From CAYORM01 sp964406375 (GTDB lineage Bacteria > Pseudomonadota > Alphaproteobacteria > DSM-16000 > Inquilinaceae): 43,456 bases of DNA. A program made the position numbers and the translations under genes. Each line of letters begins with the position of its first letter. Position 1 is the stretch's first letter. Below the pieces are notes generated by a model. That model did no database searches and was not told the origin of the DNA. It was given only the letters and a program-made list of their open reading frames with translations. The stretch spans positions 1 to 43,456 of the forward strand of contig CAYORM010000023.1 of the NCBI GenBank assembly GCA_964406375.1, written 5' to 3'. Shown in pieces: positions 31,727-39,587 of this stretch.

Positions 31727-33208
31727 ATGTTTCTCGGCATCGATATCGGCACCTCGGCGGTGAAGGCCGTGCTGGTCGACGGCGAGGAGCGGATCTGTGC
31801 CCAGGCCTCGGCCCCGCTGGCCGTGTCGCGTCCGCGACCGGACTGGTCGGAGCAGGATCCCGCGGATTGGTGGCGGGCGACCGGCGACGCCGTCCGCGCC
31901 ATCGGCCGGCAGGCGCCCGGCACGCTCGCCGCCGTCGCCGGCATCGGCCTGTCCGGCCAGATGCACGGGGCGACGCTGCTCGACGCCGCGGACCGTCCGC
32001 TGCGGCCGGCCATCCTGTGGAACGATGGCCGCAGCGCCGCCGAATGCGCGGCGATCGAGGCGGCCGAGCCGAGAAGCCGGGCCATCACCGGCAATATCGC
32101 CATGCCCGGCTTCACCGCCCCTAAGCTGCTCTGGGTGCGGGCGCATGAGCCGGAGGTGTTCGCCCGCACGGCGCGGGTGTTGCTGCCCAAGGACTATGTC
32201 CGGCTGATGATGACCGGCGAGGCCGTCAGCGACATGTCGGACGCTGCCGGCACGCTGTGGCTCGATGTCGGCCGCCGCGACTGGTCCGAGGCCATGCTGG
32301 CAGCGACGGGGCTCGGGCGGCAGCATATGCCGGCCCTTGTCGAGGGCTCTTCAGTATCGGGCGCGCTGCGGCCGGCGGTCGCGGCCGAGTGGGGCGTGCC
32401 CGCCGGCGTGCCGGTCGCCGGTGGCGCGGGCGACAATGCCGCGGGGGCGGTCGGGGTGGGGGTGACCCGTCCCGGCGCCGCCTTCCTGTCGATCGGCACC
32501 TCGGGCGTCATCTTCACGCCGACGGCGCGCTTCGCCCCCAATCCGGCGCAGGCGGTTCACGCCTTCTGCCATGCGCTTCCCGGCCTGTGGCACCAGATGG
32601 CGGTGCTGCTGTCGGCCGGCGGCAGCCTCGCCTGGCTGGCCGCTCTGCTCGGTCGCGATGCCGCGACGCTGCTGGCCGAGGCCGAGGCGGCGACGGCGAC
32701 GACCGCGGAAGGCGGCCTCTTCTTCCTGCCATACCTGTCGGGCGAGCGGACGCCGCACAACGACCCTTCGGCGAGCGGCGCCTTCGTCGGGCTCAGGGCC
32801 GGCACCTCGGCGGCCGAGGCGACGGTCGCGGTGCTCGAAGGTGTCGCCTATGCCTTCGCCGACGGGATGGCGGCGCTGGCCGCGGCCGGCACCCGGATCG
32901 AGCGCCTGACGGTGATCGGCGGAGGCGCGCGCTCGACCTTCTGGGGCCGCATTCTCGCCGAGGCCCTCGACCGTCCGCTCGACTATCCCGCCGGCGCGGA
33001 TCTCGGCCCGGCCTTCGGCGCCGCGCGGCTCGGCCGCCTCGCCGCGACCGGCGAGCCGGCGGAGGCGGTCTGCACCCCGCCGGCAATCGAACGCGCGATC
33101 GAGCCGGATCCGGCAGCGGCCGCCCGCCACGCCGAACGGCTGGGCCGTTTCCGCAGCCTCTACCAGAGCCTCAGGGCCTGGCAGCACGGTGCGGGGCCTT
33201 CCGCGTGA
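31727..33208 (+). CDS. xylB: Xylulokinase (FGGY family)
   Basis: 493 residues with both FGGY actin-like domains. The first phosphate loop is GIDIGTSAVKAVL (4-16); the xylulokinase substrate motif GLSGQMHGATLLD is near 76-88; the second ATP site has GVIFTPTARF-type and GGGARS (about 398-403) segments; FLPYLSGERTPHND is diagnostic of XylB. It phosphorylates D-xylulose to feed the pentose-phosphate pathway. GGAGGGG precedes the ATG. No xylose isomerase or transporter lies nearby, so a pentitol or other ketose could be the true substrate. It is convergent with the kinase gene, 7 bp away. Confidence 0.92.
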   Translation: MFLGIDIGTSAVKAVLVDGEERICAQASAPLAVSRPRPDWSEQDPADWWRATGDAVRAIGRQAPGTLAAVAGIGLSGQMHGATLLDAADRPLRPAILWNDGRSAAECAAIEAAEPRSRAITGNIAMPGFTAPKLLWVRAHEPEVFARTARVLLPKDYVRLMMTGEAVSDMSDAAGTLWLDVGRRDWSEAMLAATGLGRQHMPALVEGSSVSGALRPAVAAEWGVPAGVPVAGGAGDNAAGAVGVGVTRPGAAFLSIGTSGVIFTPTARFAPNPAQAVHAFCHALPGLWHQMAVLLSAGGSLAWLAALLGRDAATLLAEAEAATATTAEGGLFFLPYLSGERTPHNDPSASGAFVGLRAGTSAAEATVAVLEGVAYAFADGMAALAAAGTRIERLTVIGGGARSTFWGRILAEALDRPLDYPAGADLGPAFGAARLGRLAATGEPAEAVCTPPAIERAIEPDPAAAARHAERLGRFRSLYQSLRAWQHGAGPSA

Positions 33209-33215
33209 ACGCGGC

Positions 33216-34568
33216 TCACATCGGCAGGTGCAGCACCACCCTCAGCCCGCCCTGGGGCGCGCGTCCGAGCCTGAGATCGCCGCCATGGCTGCGGGCGGTG
33301 TCGAGCGCGATCGACAGTCCAAGGCCCGCGCCGCCGGTCTCCTGATTGCGGGACGGGTCGAGGCGGACGAAGGGCTTCAGCGCCTCCTCATGGAGGTGGT
33401 CGGGAATCCCCGGGCCGTCGTCATCCACCACCACGTCGACGGCCCCCGCCGGATCCTCGATCACAGAGATCCAGACGCGCGTGGCGTGGCGCCCGGCATT
33501 GGAGAGGAGATTGGCCAGACAGCGTCGGATCGCCTCCGGCCGGAGCTGCAGGACAAGCTGCGGCATCGGTTCGACCGTGACCTCCGTTCCCTCGCGCCGC
33601 GCCGCGGCGGCAAGGTCCTCGATCAGCAGGTCGAGCCGCGTCGGGGCGGGTGCCTCGCCGGTCTCGCCGCGGGCGAAGGCGAGATAGCCGTCGATCATCC
33701 GCTGCATCTCGGCGACGTCGGCCTTGAGTTCGGCGATCTCGGGGGCGTCACCAAGCATGGCGAGCTGCAGCTTCATCCGCGTCAGCGGCGTACGCAGATC
33801 GTGGCTGACGCCGGCGAGCATCGCCGTGCGCTGCTGGATCTGCCGCTGGATGCGGTCGCGCATCTCGATGAAGGCGCGGGCCGCCTGGCGGACCTCGCGT
33901 GCCCCCTCGGGTCGGAAATGCGGGACGTCCTGGCCCTTACCGAACCGGTCCGCCGCCACGGCAAGCCGCTTGATCGCGCGGATCTGGTTACGCAGGAAGA
34001 CGATGGCGACGGCGTAGAGCACGACGGCCGAGCCGACCATCCAGGCGAAGAACAGATTGCCGGTCAGGGTGTAAAGACGCGACAGCGGCGTCGCGACCCG
34101 CAGCATGCCGCCCTCGATCGCGATCTCAACGACGACGCGGTCGGCCTCGGTCTCGTGCTCGACCTCGAAGCGGTAGGGAATGCGGGTGCGCAGCACCTGC
34201 GTCATCTGCCGCTCGAGCAGGTCGCGCCCGGGGCTCGGCGGCAGGCCGAGTTCGCCATCCGGGATGAAGTGATAGGTCAGCCCGGTATGCCGCTGCGCCC
34301 GGGCGAAGATCATCTGCCGCTCGGTGAGGTCGGGGATGTCGTCGATCTCGTCGATCGTCTGGGCGATCTCGCCGGCCACCGCCCGGGCCAGCCGCATGAC
34401 GACATTGTCCCAGTGCCGGTCGAAGAAGATCCAGGCGGCGATCGCCTGCGCCAGCACCAGCGGCGTGATGAAGATCAGCAGCGTGCGGGCGAAGAGCGTC
34501 GAGGGCAGCGCGCGCTTCAGCCAGCGGAAGAGACGGCGATGCGGCGGCACGGCCTCGGCGGCCATCAT
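33216..34568 (-). CDS. Sensor histidine kinase, EnvZ type
   Basis: 450 residues. Transmembrane helices at about 28-48 and 172-193 bracket a periplasmic sensor of about 120 residues. A HAMP domain follows (about 194-245), then the phospho-acceptor H256 in GVSHDLRTPL, N-box NLLSNAGRH (353-361) and G-boxes DDDGPGIPD (382-390) and GGAGLGLSI (412-420). Starts at 34568 or 34565 overlap the stop of the response-regulator gene. It is a classic inner-membrane kinase for the regulator encoded upstream. The signal is unknown. The EnvZ/OmpR-like pair next to a MarR gene matches the PetP/PetR arrangement known from Rhodobacter. Confidence 0.92.
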   Translation of the reverse strand: MMAAEAVPPHRRLFRWLKRALPSTLFARTLLIFITPLVLAQAIAAWIFFDRHWDNVVMRLARAVAGEIAQTIDEIDDIPDLTERQMIFARAQRHTGLTYHFIPDGELGLPPSPGRDLLERQMTQVLRTRIPYRFEVEHETEADRVVVEIAIEGGMLRVATPLSRLYTLTGNLFFAWMVGSAVVLYAVAIVFLRNQIRAIKRLAVAADRFGKGQDVPHFRPEGAREVRQAARAFIEMRDRIQRQIQQRTAMLAGVSHDLRTPLTRMKLQLAMLGDAPEIAELKADVAEMQRMIDGYLAFARGETGEAPAPTRLDLLIEDLAAAARREGTEVTVEPMPQLVLQLRPEAIRRCLANLLSNAGRHATRVWISVIEDPAGAVDVVVDDDGPGIPDHLHEEALKPFVRLDPSRNQETGGAGLGLSIALDTARSHGGDLRLGRAPQGGLRVVLHLPM

Positions 34569-35266
34569 CCGCGGCCGTCGGGCCGCAGCACGTAGCCCTC
34601 GCCGCGGACGGTCAGCAGATAGCGCGGCATGCGCGGATCGGGCTCGATCTTGCGGCGCAGCCGCGTCACCTGGATGTCGACGGCCCGGCTGCCGCCTTCG
34701 ACATGACCGAGTTCGGTCAGCTCGTCGCGGGAGACGGTCTCGCCGGCGCGCCGGGCGAGGATGCGCATCAGGTTCTCCTCTGCCGTGGTCAGCCGGACGA
34801 GCTCGCCCTGGCGGGTCAGCTCGCCACGCTCGGGATCAAAGCTGAACGGGCCGAGCCGCAGCGGTGCCGCCCGGACCGGGCTGGGTGCAGCGACGCGGCG
34901 CAGGATGCCATTGATGCGGAGCAACAGCTCGCGCGGCTCGAAGGGCTTGGCGAGGTAGTCGTCGGCGCCGGATTCGAGGCCCGCGATCCGGTCAGCGGTC
35001 TCGCCCATGGCGGTCAGGAGCAGGATCGGCGTCGCCAACTCGCGGCGCAAACCGCGAGTCAGCTCCAGCCCCGACTCGCCCGGCATCATCACGTCGAGGA
35101 CGATGAGATCGAAGGCGATCGCCTCGATCTTGCTGCGTGCATCGGCGGCGTCGACCGCCGTTGTCACCATGAAGCCGGCATCCGAAAGATAGCGGGCGAG
35201 CAGCTCGCGCAGCCGACGGTCGTCGTCGACGACCAGCAGATGCGCCGCGTTCGAGCCGCCCGCCAT
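34565..35266 (-). CDS. OmpR-family response regulator
   Basis: 233 residues from ATG 35266, which overlaps the MarR stop as TGATG; an in-frame TTG one codon earlier is less likely. The receiver domain has the acidic pocket D14-D16, phospho-acceptor D58 (VLDVMMPG) and K107 (LAKPFEP). A winged-helix DNA-binding domain (about 135-230) ends in RYLLTVRGEGYVL. It binds direct-repeat DNA when phosphorylated by the kinase encoded downstream. The repeated GCGAAACAA upstream of ilvE is a candidate target. Order MarR, regulator, kinase with overlapping ends implies one transcript. Confidence 0.94.
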   Translation of the reverse strand: MAGGSNAAHLLVVDDDRRLRELLARYLSDAGFMVTTAVDAADARSKIEAIAFDLIVLDVMMPGESGLELTRGLRRELATPILLLTAMGETADRIAGLESGADDYLAKPFEPRELLLRINGILRRVAAPSPVRAAPLRLGPFSFDPERGELTRQGELVRLTTAEENLMRILARRAGETVSRDELTELGHVEGGSRAVDIQVTRLRRKIEPDPRMPRYLLTVRGEGYVLRPDGRG

Positions 35267-35790
35267 CAACGCCTCGCCCGCCGCGCGGGCGGCGCCGGTT
35301 CGGGGGTGATGGCCGTCTCCTCGGCCGCGGGGTCGGCGCCGTCGATCAGGCCGCGCAGGACCTTCACATAACCGTCGACCGCCTCGGCACCGGCACGGCG
35401 ATAGGCGCCGGCGACCAACCGGCGCTGCGATTCGAACAGCCGCCGTTCGAGCGCCTCGCCGCTCTCGGTCAGGGTCAGGAGGCGCTGACGGCGGTCCCGC
35501 TCCCCGGGCCGCTGCACGACGTAATCGCGCTGGATCAAGTCCGACAGCACCCGGCCCAGGCTCTGCTTGGTGATGCGCAGGATGGCCAGCAGCTCGCTGA
35601 CCGTCATCTGCGGGTTGCGGCCGATGAAATAAATGGCACGGTGATGGGCGCGCCCCAGCCCGAGCTCGGCGAGGATCGCATCGGGCTCGGCAGTGAACGC
35701 GCGATAGGCGTAGAAGAGAAGTTCGATCCCGTTGCGGATCTCCTCCTCCCGGAGGAAGAGCGGGTTCGCCGGAGATTTTGTGTCAGCCAT
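35266..35790 (-). CDS. MarR-family transcriptional regulator (PetP-like)
   Basis: 174 residues. The MarR winged helix spans about 45-135: recognition region TVSELLAILRITKQSLGRVL, then the wing with ERDRRQRLLTLTESG. An N-terminal dimer helix (IRNGIELLFYAYRAF) and a C-terminal tail rich in Pro/Ala/Arg flank it. It heads an operon with the OmpR-type regulator and EnvZ-type kinase and is divergent from ilvE. In Rhodobacter the equivalent PetP works with PetR. An inverted repeat across its own start codon (35781-35797) suggests autoregulation. Ligand unknown. Confidence 0.9.
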   Translation of the reverse strand: MADTKSPANPLFLREEEIRNGIELLFYAYRAFTAEPDAILAELGLGRAHHRAIYFIGRNPQMTVSELLAILRITKQSLGRVLSDLIQRDYVVQRPGERDRRQRLLTLTESGEALERRLFESQRRLVAGAYRRAGAEAVDGYVKVLRGLIDGADPAAEETAITPEPAPPARRARR

Positions 35791-35866
35791 ATTGACATAT
35801 TTCCGGGAGAATGTTACGCATCATCACCGCAGCCGCGAAACAAAATGTCTCGCCCGTGCGAAACAA
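35781..35866. promoter_or_regulatory. Control region between the MarR operon and ilvE
   Basis: TGTCA-N7-TGACA (35781-35797) forms an inverted repeat over the MarR start codon, in a locally AT-rich stretch. A perfect -35 TTGACA (35792-35797) with a weak TACGCA -10 (35815-35820) faces ilvE. The 9-mer GCGAAACAA occurs twice (35835-35843 and 35858-35866), 23 bp apart, between that promoter and ilvE. Confidence 0.45.
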
Positions 35867-35890
35867 GAGGTCTTAAGGAAAGGCAACGCC

Positions 35891-36784
35891 ATGGCAACGC
35901 CCCCCTTCCATGATCGTGACGGCACCATCTGGTTTGACGGGCGCCTGGTCGACTGGCGCAGCGCCAACCTGCATGTCCTGACGCATGGGCTGCACTACGC
36001 AAGTTCTGTATTCGAGGGGGAACGGTTTTACAACGGCCGGGTCTTCAAGCTCACCGAGCACAGCGCGCGGTTGGAGTATTCCGCGACGGTGCTGGGGATG
36101 AAGCTGCCCTACAGCGTCGCGGAGATCGACGAGGCCACCCGCGCGGTGGTCGAGGCCTCCGGCCTCAGCGACGGCTATGTCCGGCCGATCGCCTGGCGCG
36201 GCTCGGAGATGATGGGCGTCTCGGCGCAGGCCAACACCATCCATGTGGCGATCGCCGTCTGGGAGTGGCCGAGCTACTTCTCGCCCGAGGCGAAGATGAA
36301 GGGGATCCGGCTCGGCATCTCCTCCTGGCGCCGGCCGGCACCGGACACCGCGCCGGTGCACGCCAAGGCGGCCGGTCTCTACATGATCTGCACCATGTCC
36401 AAGCACGCGGCCGAGGCCGAGGGCTATCAGGACGCGCTGATGTATGACTGGCGCGGTTTCGTCGCCGAGGCGACCGGGGCCAACATCTTCCTGCTGATCG
36501 ACGGGAAGCTGCACACCCCGACGCCCGACTGCTTCCTCGACGGCATCACGCGCCAGACCGTCATCGATCTCGCGCGCCGCAATGGCCTCGAGGTGATCGA
36601 GCGGCACATCCGGCCGGAGGAGCTCGCAGAGGCCAGCGAGGTCTTCCTGACCGGGACGGCGGCGGAGGTGACGCCGGTGAGCGAGATCGGGGAGTACCGT
36701 TTCACGCCGGGACAGGTCAGCCGGCTGCTGATGGACGCCTATTCCGATCTCGTGCGCAAGCCGCCGCAGGCCGCAGCGGCCTGA
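35891..36784 (+). CDS. ilvE: Branched-chain amino acid aminotransferase
   Basis: 297 residues from ATG 35891, preceded by AAGGAAAGG; the open frame reaches further upstream, but homology begins near PPFHDRDGTIWFDG. A fold type IV PLP enzyme: the PLP lysine is in VHAKAAGLYM, phosphate contacts in FLTGTAAEVTPV, and the substrate segment is GLHYASSVFEGERFY. It reversibly transaminates leucine, isoleucine and valine with 2-oxoglutarate. The divergent MarR/regulator/kinase operon shares its upstream region. A 32-bp palindrome ends the gene. Confidence 0.94.
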   Translation: MATPPFHDRDGTIWFDGRLVDWRSANLHVLTHGLHYASSVFEGERFYNGRVFKLTEHSARLEYSATVLGMKLPYSVAEIDEATRAVVEASGLSDGYVRPIAWRGSEMMGVSAQANTIHVAIAVWEWPSYFSPEAKMKGIRLGISSWRRPAPDTAPVHAKAAGLYMICTMSKHAAEAEGYQDALMYDWRGFVAEATGANIFLLIDGKLHTPTPDCFLDGITRQTVIDLARRNGLEVIERHIRPEELAEASEVFLTGTAAEVTPVSEIGEYRFTPGQVSRLLMDAYSDLVRKPPQAAAA

Positions 36785-36859
36785 ACGGAGCGCCGGTCAC
36801 GGTGAGGGCGGCGGGGCGTCTCGCCCCGCCGGTCCGTCTTCCGGACGCGTTCGAAAAAG

Positions 36860-36891
36860 AAAGGGGCCATGCCGCGCGGCATGGCCCCTTT
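36860..36891. terminator. 32-bp perfect palindromic terminator
   Basis: The 16-nt arm AAAGGGGCCATGCCGC (36860-36875) is followed immediately by its exact reverse complement (36876-36891). The A3/T3 ends and position between ilvE and the convergent entericidin gene indicate a bidirectional terminator. Confidence 0.75.
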
Positions 36892-36914
36892 GCTTTCCGA
36901 CCGGAACCGGATCG

Positions 36915-37061
36915 TCACTCGGTGGCGGCTTCGATCTCGTCGCCGGCCGCCTCGATATCCTCTCCGGCGCCGCGAATGGTGTTTTCGCAGGCGGCGAGCG
37001 CCATCGCCGCTACCACCGCGAGAACCAGCGCGCTCGCGGTCTTCTTGTCGGGGTCCGTCAT
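36915..37061 (-). CDS. Entericidin A/B-family small lipoprotein
   Basis: 48 residues from ATG 37061 (AGGAGA upstream). A short basic start (TDPDKK) and hydrophobic core lead to the lipobox LAAC (22-25), with C25 the lipidated residue. The mature peptide is about 24 residues (CENTIRGAGEDIEAAGDEI), the entericidin pattern of an amphipathic, acidic helix. E. coli ecnA/ecnB encode an antidote/toxin pair; in Alphaproteobacteria single copies are common, often stress-induced. A perfect EcfG-type promoter lies 37 nt upstream. Mature sequence and small size are clear; the physiological role is not. Confidence 0.85.
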   Translation of the reverse strand: MTDPDKKTASALVLAVVAAMALAACENTIRGAGEDIEAAGDEIEAATE

Positions 37062-37097
37062 CGGGATCTCCTGATTGGGGAGCATGAACCCCAAGGC

Positions 37098-37122
37098 AAC
37101 GCCCGTTTCGCTTCCCGGTTCC
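37098..37122 (-). promoter_or_regulatory. EcfG-type general stress promoter of the entericidin gene
   Basis: On the minus strand, GGAAC (37122-37118), exactly 16 nt, then CGTT (37101-37098). This equals the consensus described for the alphaproteobacterial general stress sigma factor. Transcription would start near 37090, about 30 nt before the ATG. A gene for such a sigma factor begins 0.5 kb away. Confidence 0.75.
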
Positions 37123-37218
37123 GCTGTTGCGGACGGTGAGCGCTTCTCCCCTGCAACTTTTCCCACACTTCTTTTCCGCCGCAGGGAACCGCTTCGCTTC
37201 CAGCCGGATTGAGCAGGC

Positions 37219-37452
37219 ATGGGGACGGAGAACGAGACCCGCTCGGCTAGGCCGGGGGACGCCACCCAGTCGCAAGCGCCGGCCACGGTCGGCGATCCGG
37301 CGATCGACGACGCCCTGCGCCGTCTCAACGATCCGATCCTCCTCGAGCCGCTGCCCTATGGATGGGTGGCGGTGATCTGGCAGGACTACGCGCGAGACAG
37401 CGGAAAGTCTCGGCGCGATGAGTGTGAGACGAGCGGTAGGCGGGGGGAGTAG
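37219..37452 (+). CDS. Small protein upstream of the ECF sigma gene, possible NepR-type anti-sigma factor
   Basis: 77 residues, soluble. The first 25 residues are low-complexity (Thr, Ala, Gln); the centre reads IDDALRRLNDPILLEPLPYG and then WVAVIWQDYA. This resembles the core of NepR anti-sigma factors, where a helix of the form LRxLYDxVLxEPVP leads into a second amphipathic helix. NepR binds EcfG and is released by phosphorylated PhyR; nepR is usually just upstream of ecfG, as here, though the 138-bp gap is larger than usual. The NepR tyrosine position reads N, and the ribosome site is weak. No phyR is in view. The gene is tentative, the family more so. Confidence 0.4.
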   Translation: MGTENETRSARPGDATQSQAPATVGDPAIDDALRRLNDPILLEPLPYGWVAVIWQDYARDSGKSRRDECETSGRRGE

Positions 37453-37590
37453 CGGGTCCCATTTTGGTCTCATTTCGCGCGGAGGCTGTCGGAAGTCTCT
37501 TGATCGTCGTGGAATAGAGACCGGAGGGAAATTGGGAGGGGAGGCGGCGTCCGCTGTCCTCCGAGCGTAACAACAGGAATGGAGGCAGCC

Positions 37591-38157
37591 TTGCCTTTCG
37601 ACTTTCACGCCGAACTGACGATGTTGCTGCCCCACATGCGCGCCTTCGCACGGTCGCTGACCGGTGATGCCGACCGCGCCGACGACCTCGTGCAGGACGC
37701 GCTGCTGCGCGCGATCCGGGCGAAGACACAGTTCACGCCGGGCACCCATCTGCGCGCCTGGGTCTTCACGATCCTGCGCAATCAATGGGTCAGCCAGATG
37801 CGGCGGCGGCGGCTGTTCGGCCCCTCACTCGATGACGAGGACGCGCCCGAGATCGGGCTGCCCGCCGGCCAGGACGATGCAATGCGTCTGGCCGATTTGC
37901 GCCGCGCGCTGCAGAAGCTTTCGGCCGAGCATCGCGAGGTTCTGCTGCTGGTCGGCGCGAACGGCTTTTCCTACGAGGATGCGGCGGCGATCTGCGGCTG
38001 TGCGGTCGGCACCGTGAAGAGCCGGCTGTCCCGCGCCCGGCGCGAGCTGCTGCAGCTGATGGACGAGGTGCCGGCACCCGTTCCCGCGCTGCCGGTCCCG
38101 CCGGCGATCGCCGCGGCGCGGCTCGCCGCCCGCCACGCCGTCCGGGCCGCCGCCTGA
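37591..38157 (+). CDS. ecfG: ECF sigma factor, EcfG (general stress response) type
   Basis: 188 residues from TTG 37591, which has GGAGG five nt upstream; ATG 37579 (192 residues) lacks a spaced ribosome site. Region 2 (about 15-75) shows LTGDADRADDLVQDALLRA and LRAWVFTILRNQ; region 4 (about 100-155) shows LSAEHREVLLLVGANGFSYEDAA and ICGCAVGTVKSRLSRAR, close to the EcfG/ECF15 pattern. A Pro/Ala-rich tail of about 30 residues follows. EcfG drives stress genes from GGAAC-N16/17-CGTT promoters, one of which lies at 37098-37122. A degenerate copy (GGAAA-N16-CGTC, 37527-37551) precedes this gene. Confidence 0.85.
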   Translation: MPFDFHAELTMLLPHMRAFARSLTGDADRADDLVQDALLRAIRAKTQFTPGTHLRAWVFTILRNQWVSQMRRRRLFGPSLDDEDAPEIGLPAGQDDAMRLADLRRALQKLSAEHREVLLLVGANGFSYEDAAAICGCAVGTVKSRLSRARRELLQLMDEVPAPVPALPVPPAIAAARLAARHAVRAAA

Positions 38158-38173
38158 CCTTCCGTCCGACGGA

Positions 38174-38297
38174 CCCGCCCGATGGNNNNNNNNNNNNNNN
38201 NNNNNNNNNNNNNNNNNNNNNNNNNNNNNNNNNNNNNNNNNNNNNNNNNNNNNNNNNNNNNNNNNNNNNNNNNNNNNNNNNNNNNCCCGCCCGATGG
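38174..38297. repeat. Scaffold gap (100 N) flanked by the same 12-mer
   Basis: N run at 38186-38285. The 12-mer CCCGCCCGATGG ends directly before it (38174-38185) and begins directly after it (38286-38297), where it continues ACCCGC. This fits a collapsed tandem array with a unit of about 13 bp. The round length of 100 suggests the true size is unknown. Confidence 0.7.
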
Positions 38298-38314
38298 ACC
38301 CGCAAGGCGCTCGG

Positions 38315-39559
38315 TCAGCGAGTGCCGGCGGCTGGCCGGTCGGACTTGGCGGCCAGCTCGGCGACCTCGGGGCTGGTCGCGATGAGGGCGACGAAAGGCT
38401 CGCGCTCCTCGGTGGGGACCGGCCGGCGGCGGGTCATGCGGAACCCGGCGAACCCGGCAAGGGCGAGCGCCGACACGCCTGAATAGGCGAAGAGCCCGGC
38501 CGAGCCGAACCCGTCCATCGCGGCCGAGGCGAGGGGCGGTCCGAGACAGGCCCCCACGCCCCAGGCGAGCAGCAGGCTCGAGGAGACGGCGACGCTGGTG
38601 CCCTTGGGCGCGAAGTCATTGGCGTGGGCGACGCAGACGGCATAGACCGACAGCGACCCTGCGCCCCACACGCCGAACAGGAGGGCGAGCAACCAGGGGA
38701 TCGCCGGTGAGATGGCGAGGGCGAGGCTCGCCACCGCAGTGACGCCGGCCCCCGCGATGATGACGATGCGCCGGTCGATCCGGTCGGAGATCCAGCCGAT
38801 CGGCCATTGCGTGACGAGATTGCCGATCTGGCTCGCCGCCGGAATGGCGCCCGCCAGCCCTGCATCCAGGCCGATGCCCAGACCCCAGATCGGCGCCATC
38901 GCGACGACGCCGCCATTGATCAGCCCGGTGCCCAGGCAGCCGACCATCGCCGCCGGTGCGAGGCGGTAGAGCTCGCGCAGCCGCAGGGTCGGCAGCGCCC
39001 CCATCGCCGGGCCGGGCGTCTGGTTGAAGGCCACCGGCACCAGCGACAGCGAATAGAAGGCGCTCGCCAGCATGAACAGGCCGATGGTGACCGGGCCCTG
39101 CATGATCAGCAGCACCGACTGCCCGGCGACGAGCGTCATCTTCTGAATGATCATGTAGACCGCGAAGACCCGCCCGCGCTCGCGCGGCGGCGTCATCTCG
39201 TTCAGCCAGCTCTCGGCGACGGTGAAGAAGCCGGCGGCACAAAAGCCGGTGACGAGGCGCAGCGCCATCCAGGGGGCGGGGGAGATGTCCCAGGCGAAGG
39301 CGAGTGCCGTCGCCGCGGTCAGCGCCGCGTAGATCGAGAAGGCACGGATGTGCCCGACGGCGCGGATCACCCGGCGGGCGAGCAGGCAGCCGGCGAGGAA
39401 GCTGACCGAATGGCTGGTCGCCACGAGGCTGAAGGCCTGGCTCGAATAGCCCGCCTGGGTGAGGGCGATCGGCAGGATCGTCTGCAGCACGCCATTGGCG
39501 AGCTGCATGATGGCGATGCCGAGGATGATGGCCGATACGGCCAGATAGGGGCTGACCAT
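38315..39559 (-). CDS. Major facilitator superfamily transporter
   Basis: 414 residues with about 12 transmembrane helices in two halves. The cytoplasmic loop motifs are ARRVIRAVGHIR between helices 2 and 3 and ISDRIDRR in the second half; WLNEMTPPRERGRVF between helices 4 and 5 is another typical segment. The overall pattern (TVAESWLNE, QLANGVLQTILPI) recalls the YcaD-like group of unknown substrate. The start at 39559 lies 28 bp downstream of the citrate-synthase-like gene on the same strand, so they may be co-transcribed. The C-terminal 40 residues are cytoplasmic and lie just beyond the scaffold gap. Confidence 0.87.
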   Translation of the reverse strand: MVSPYLAVSAIILGIAIMQLANGVLQTILPIALTQAGYSSQAFSLVATSHSVSFLAGCLLARRVIRAVGHIRAFSIYAALTAATALAFAWDISPAPWMALRLVTGFCAAGFFTVAESWLNEMTPPRERGRVFAVYMIIQKMTLVAGQSVLLIMQGPVTIGLFMLASAFYSLSLVPVAFNQTPGPAMGALPTLRLRELYRLAPAAMVGCLGTGLINGGVVAMAPIWGLGIGLDAGLAGAIPAASQIGNLVTQWPIGWISDRIDRRIVIIAGAGVTAVASLALAISPAIPWLLALLFGVWGAGSLSVYAVCVAHANDFAPKGTSVAVSSSLLLAWGVGACLGPPLASAAMDGFGSAGLFAYSGVSALALAGFAGFRMTRRRPVPTEEREPFVALIATSPEVAELAAKSDRPAAGTR

Positions 39560-39587
39560 GGAAGCCCTTCGGGGCGAGGAATGGCGG

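Noticed and set aside
37186..37215. Second EcfG promoter before the NepR-like gene (GGAAC at 37186)
   Set aside because: No CGTT or near match lies 16-18 nt downstream.
37790..38305. Open frame spanning the N gap on the minus strand
   Set aside because: It is antisense to the sigma gene and only stays open because N codons are not read as stops.
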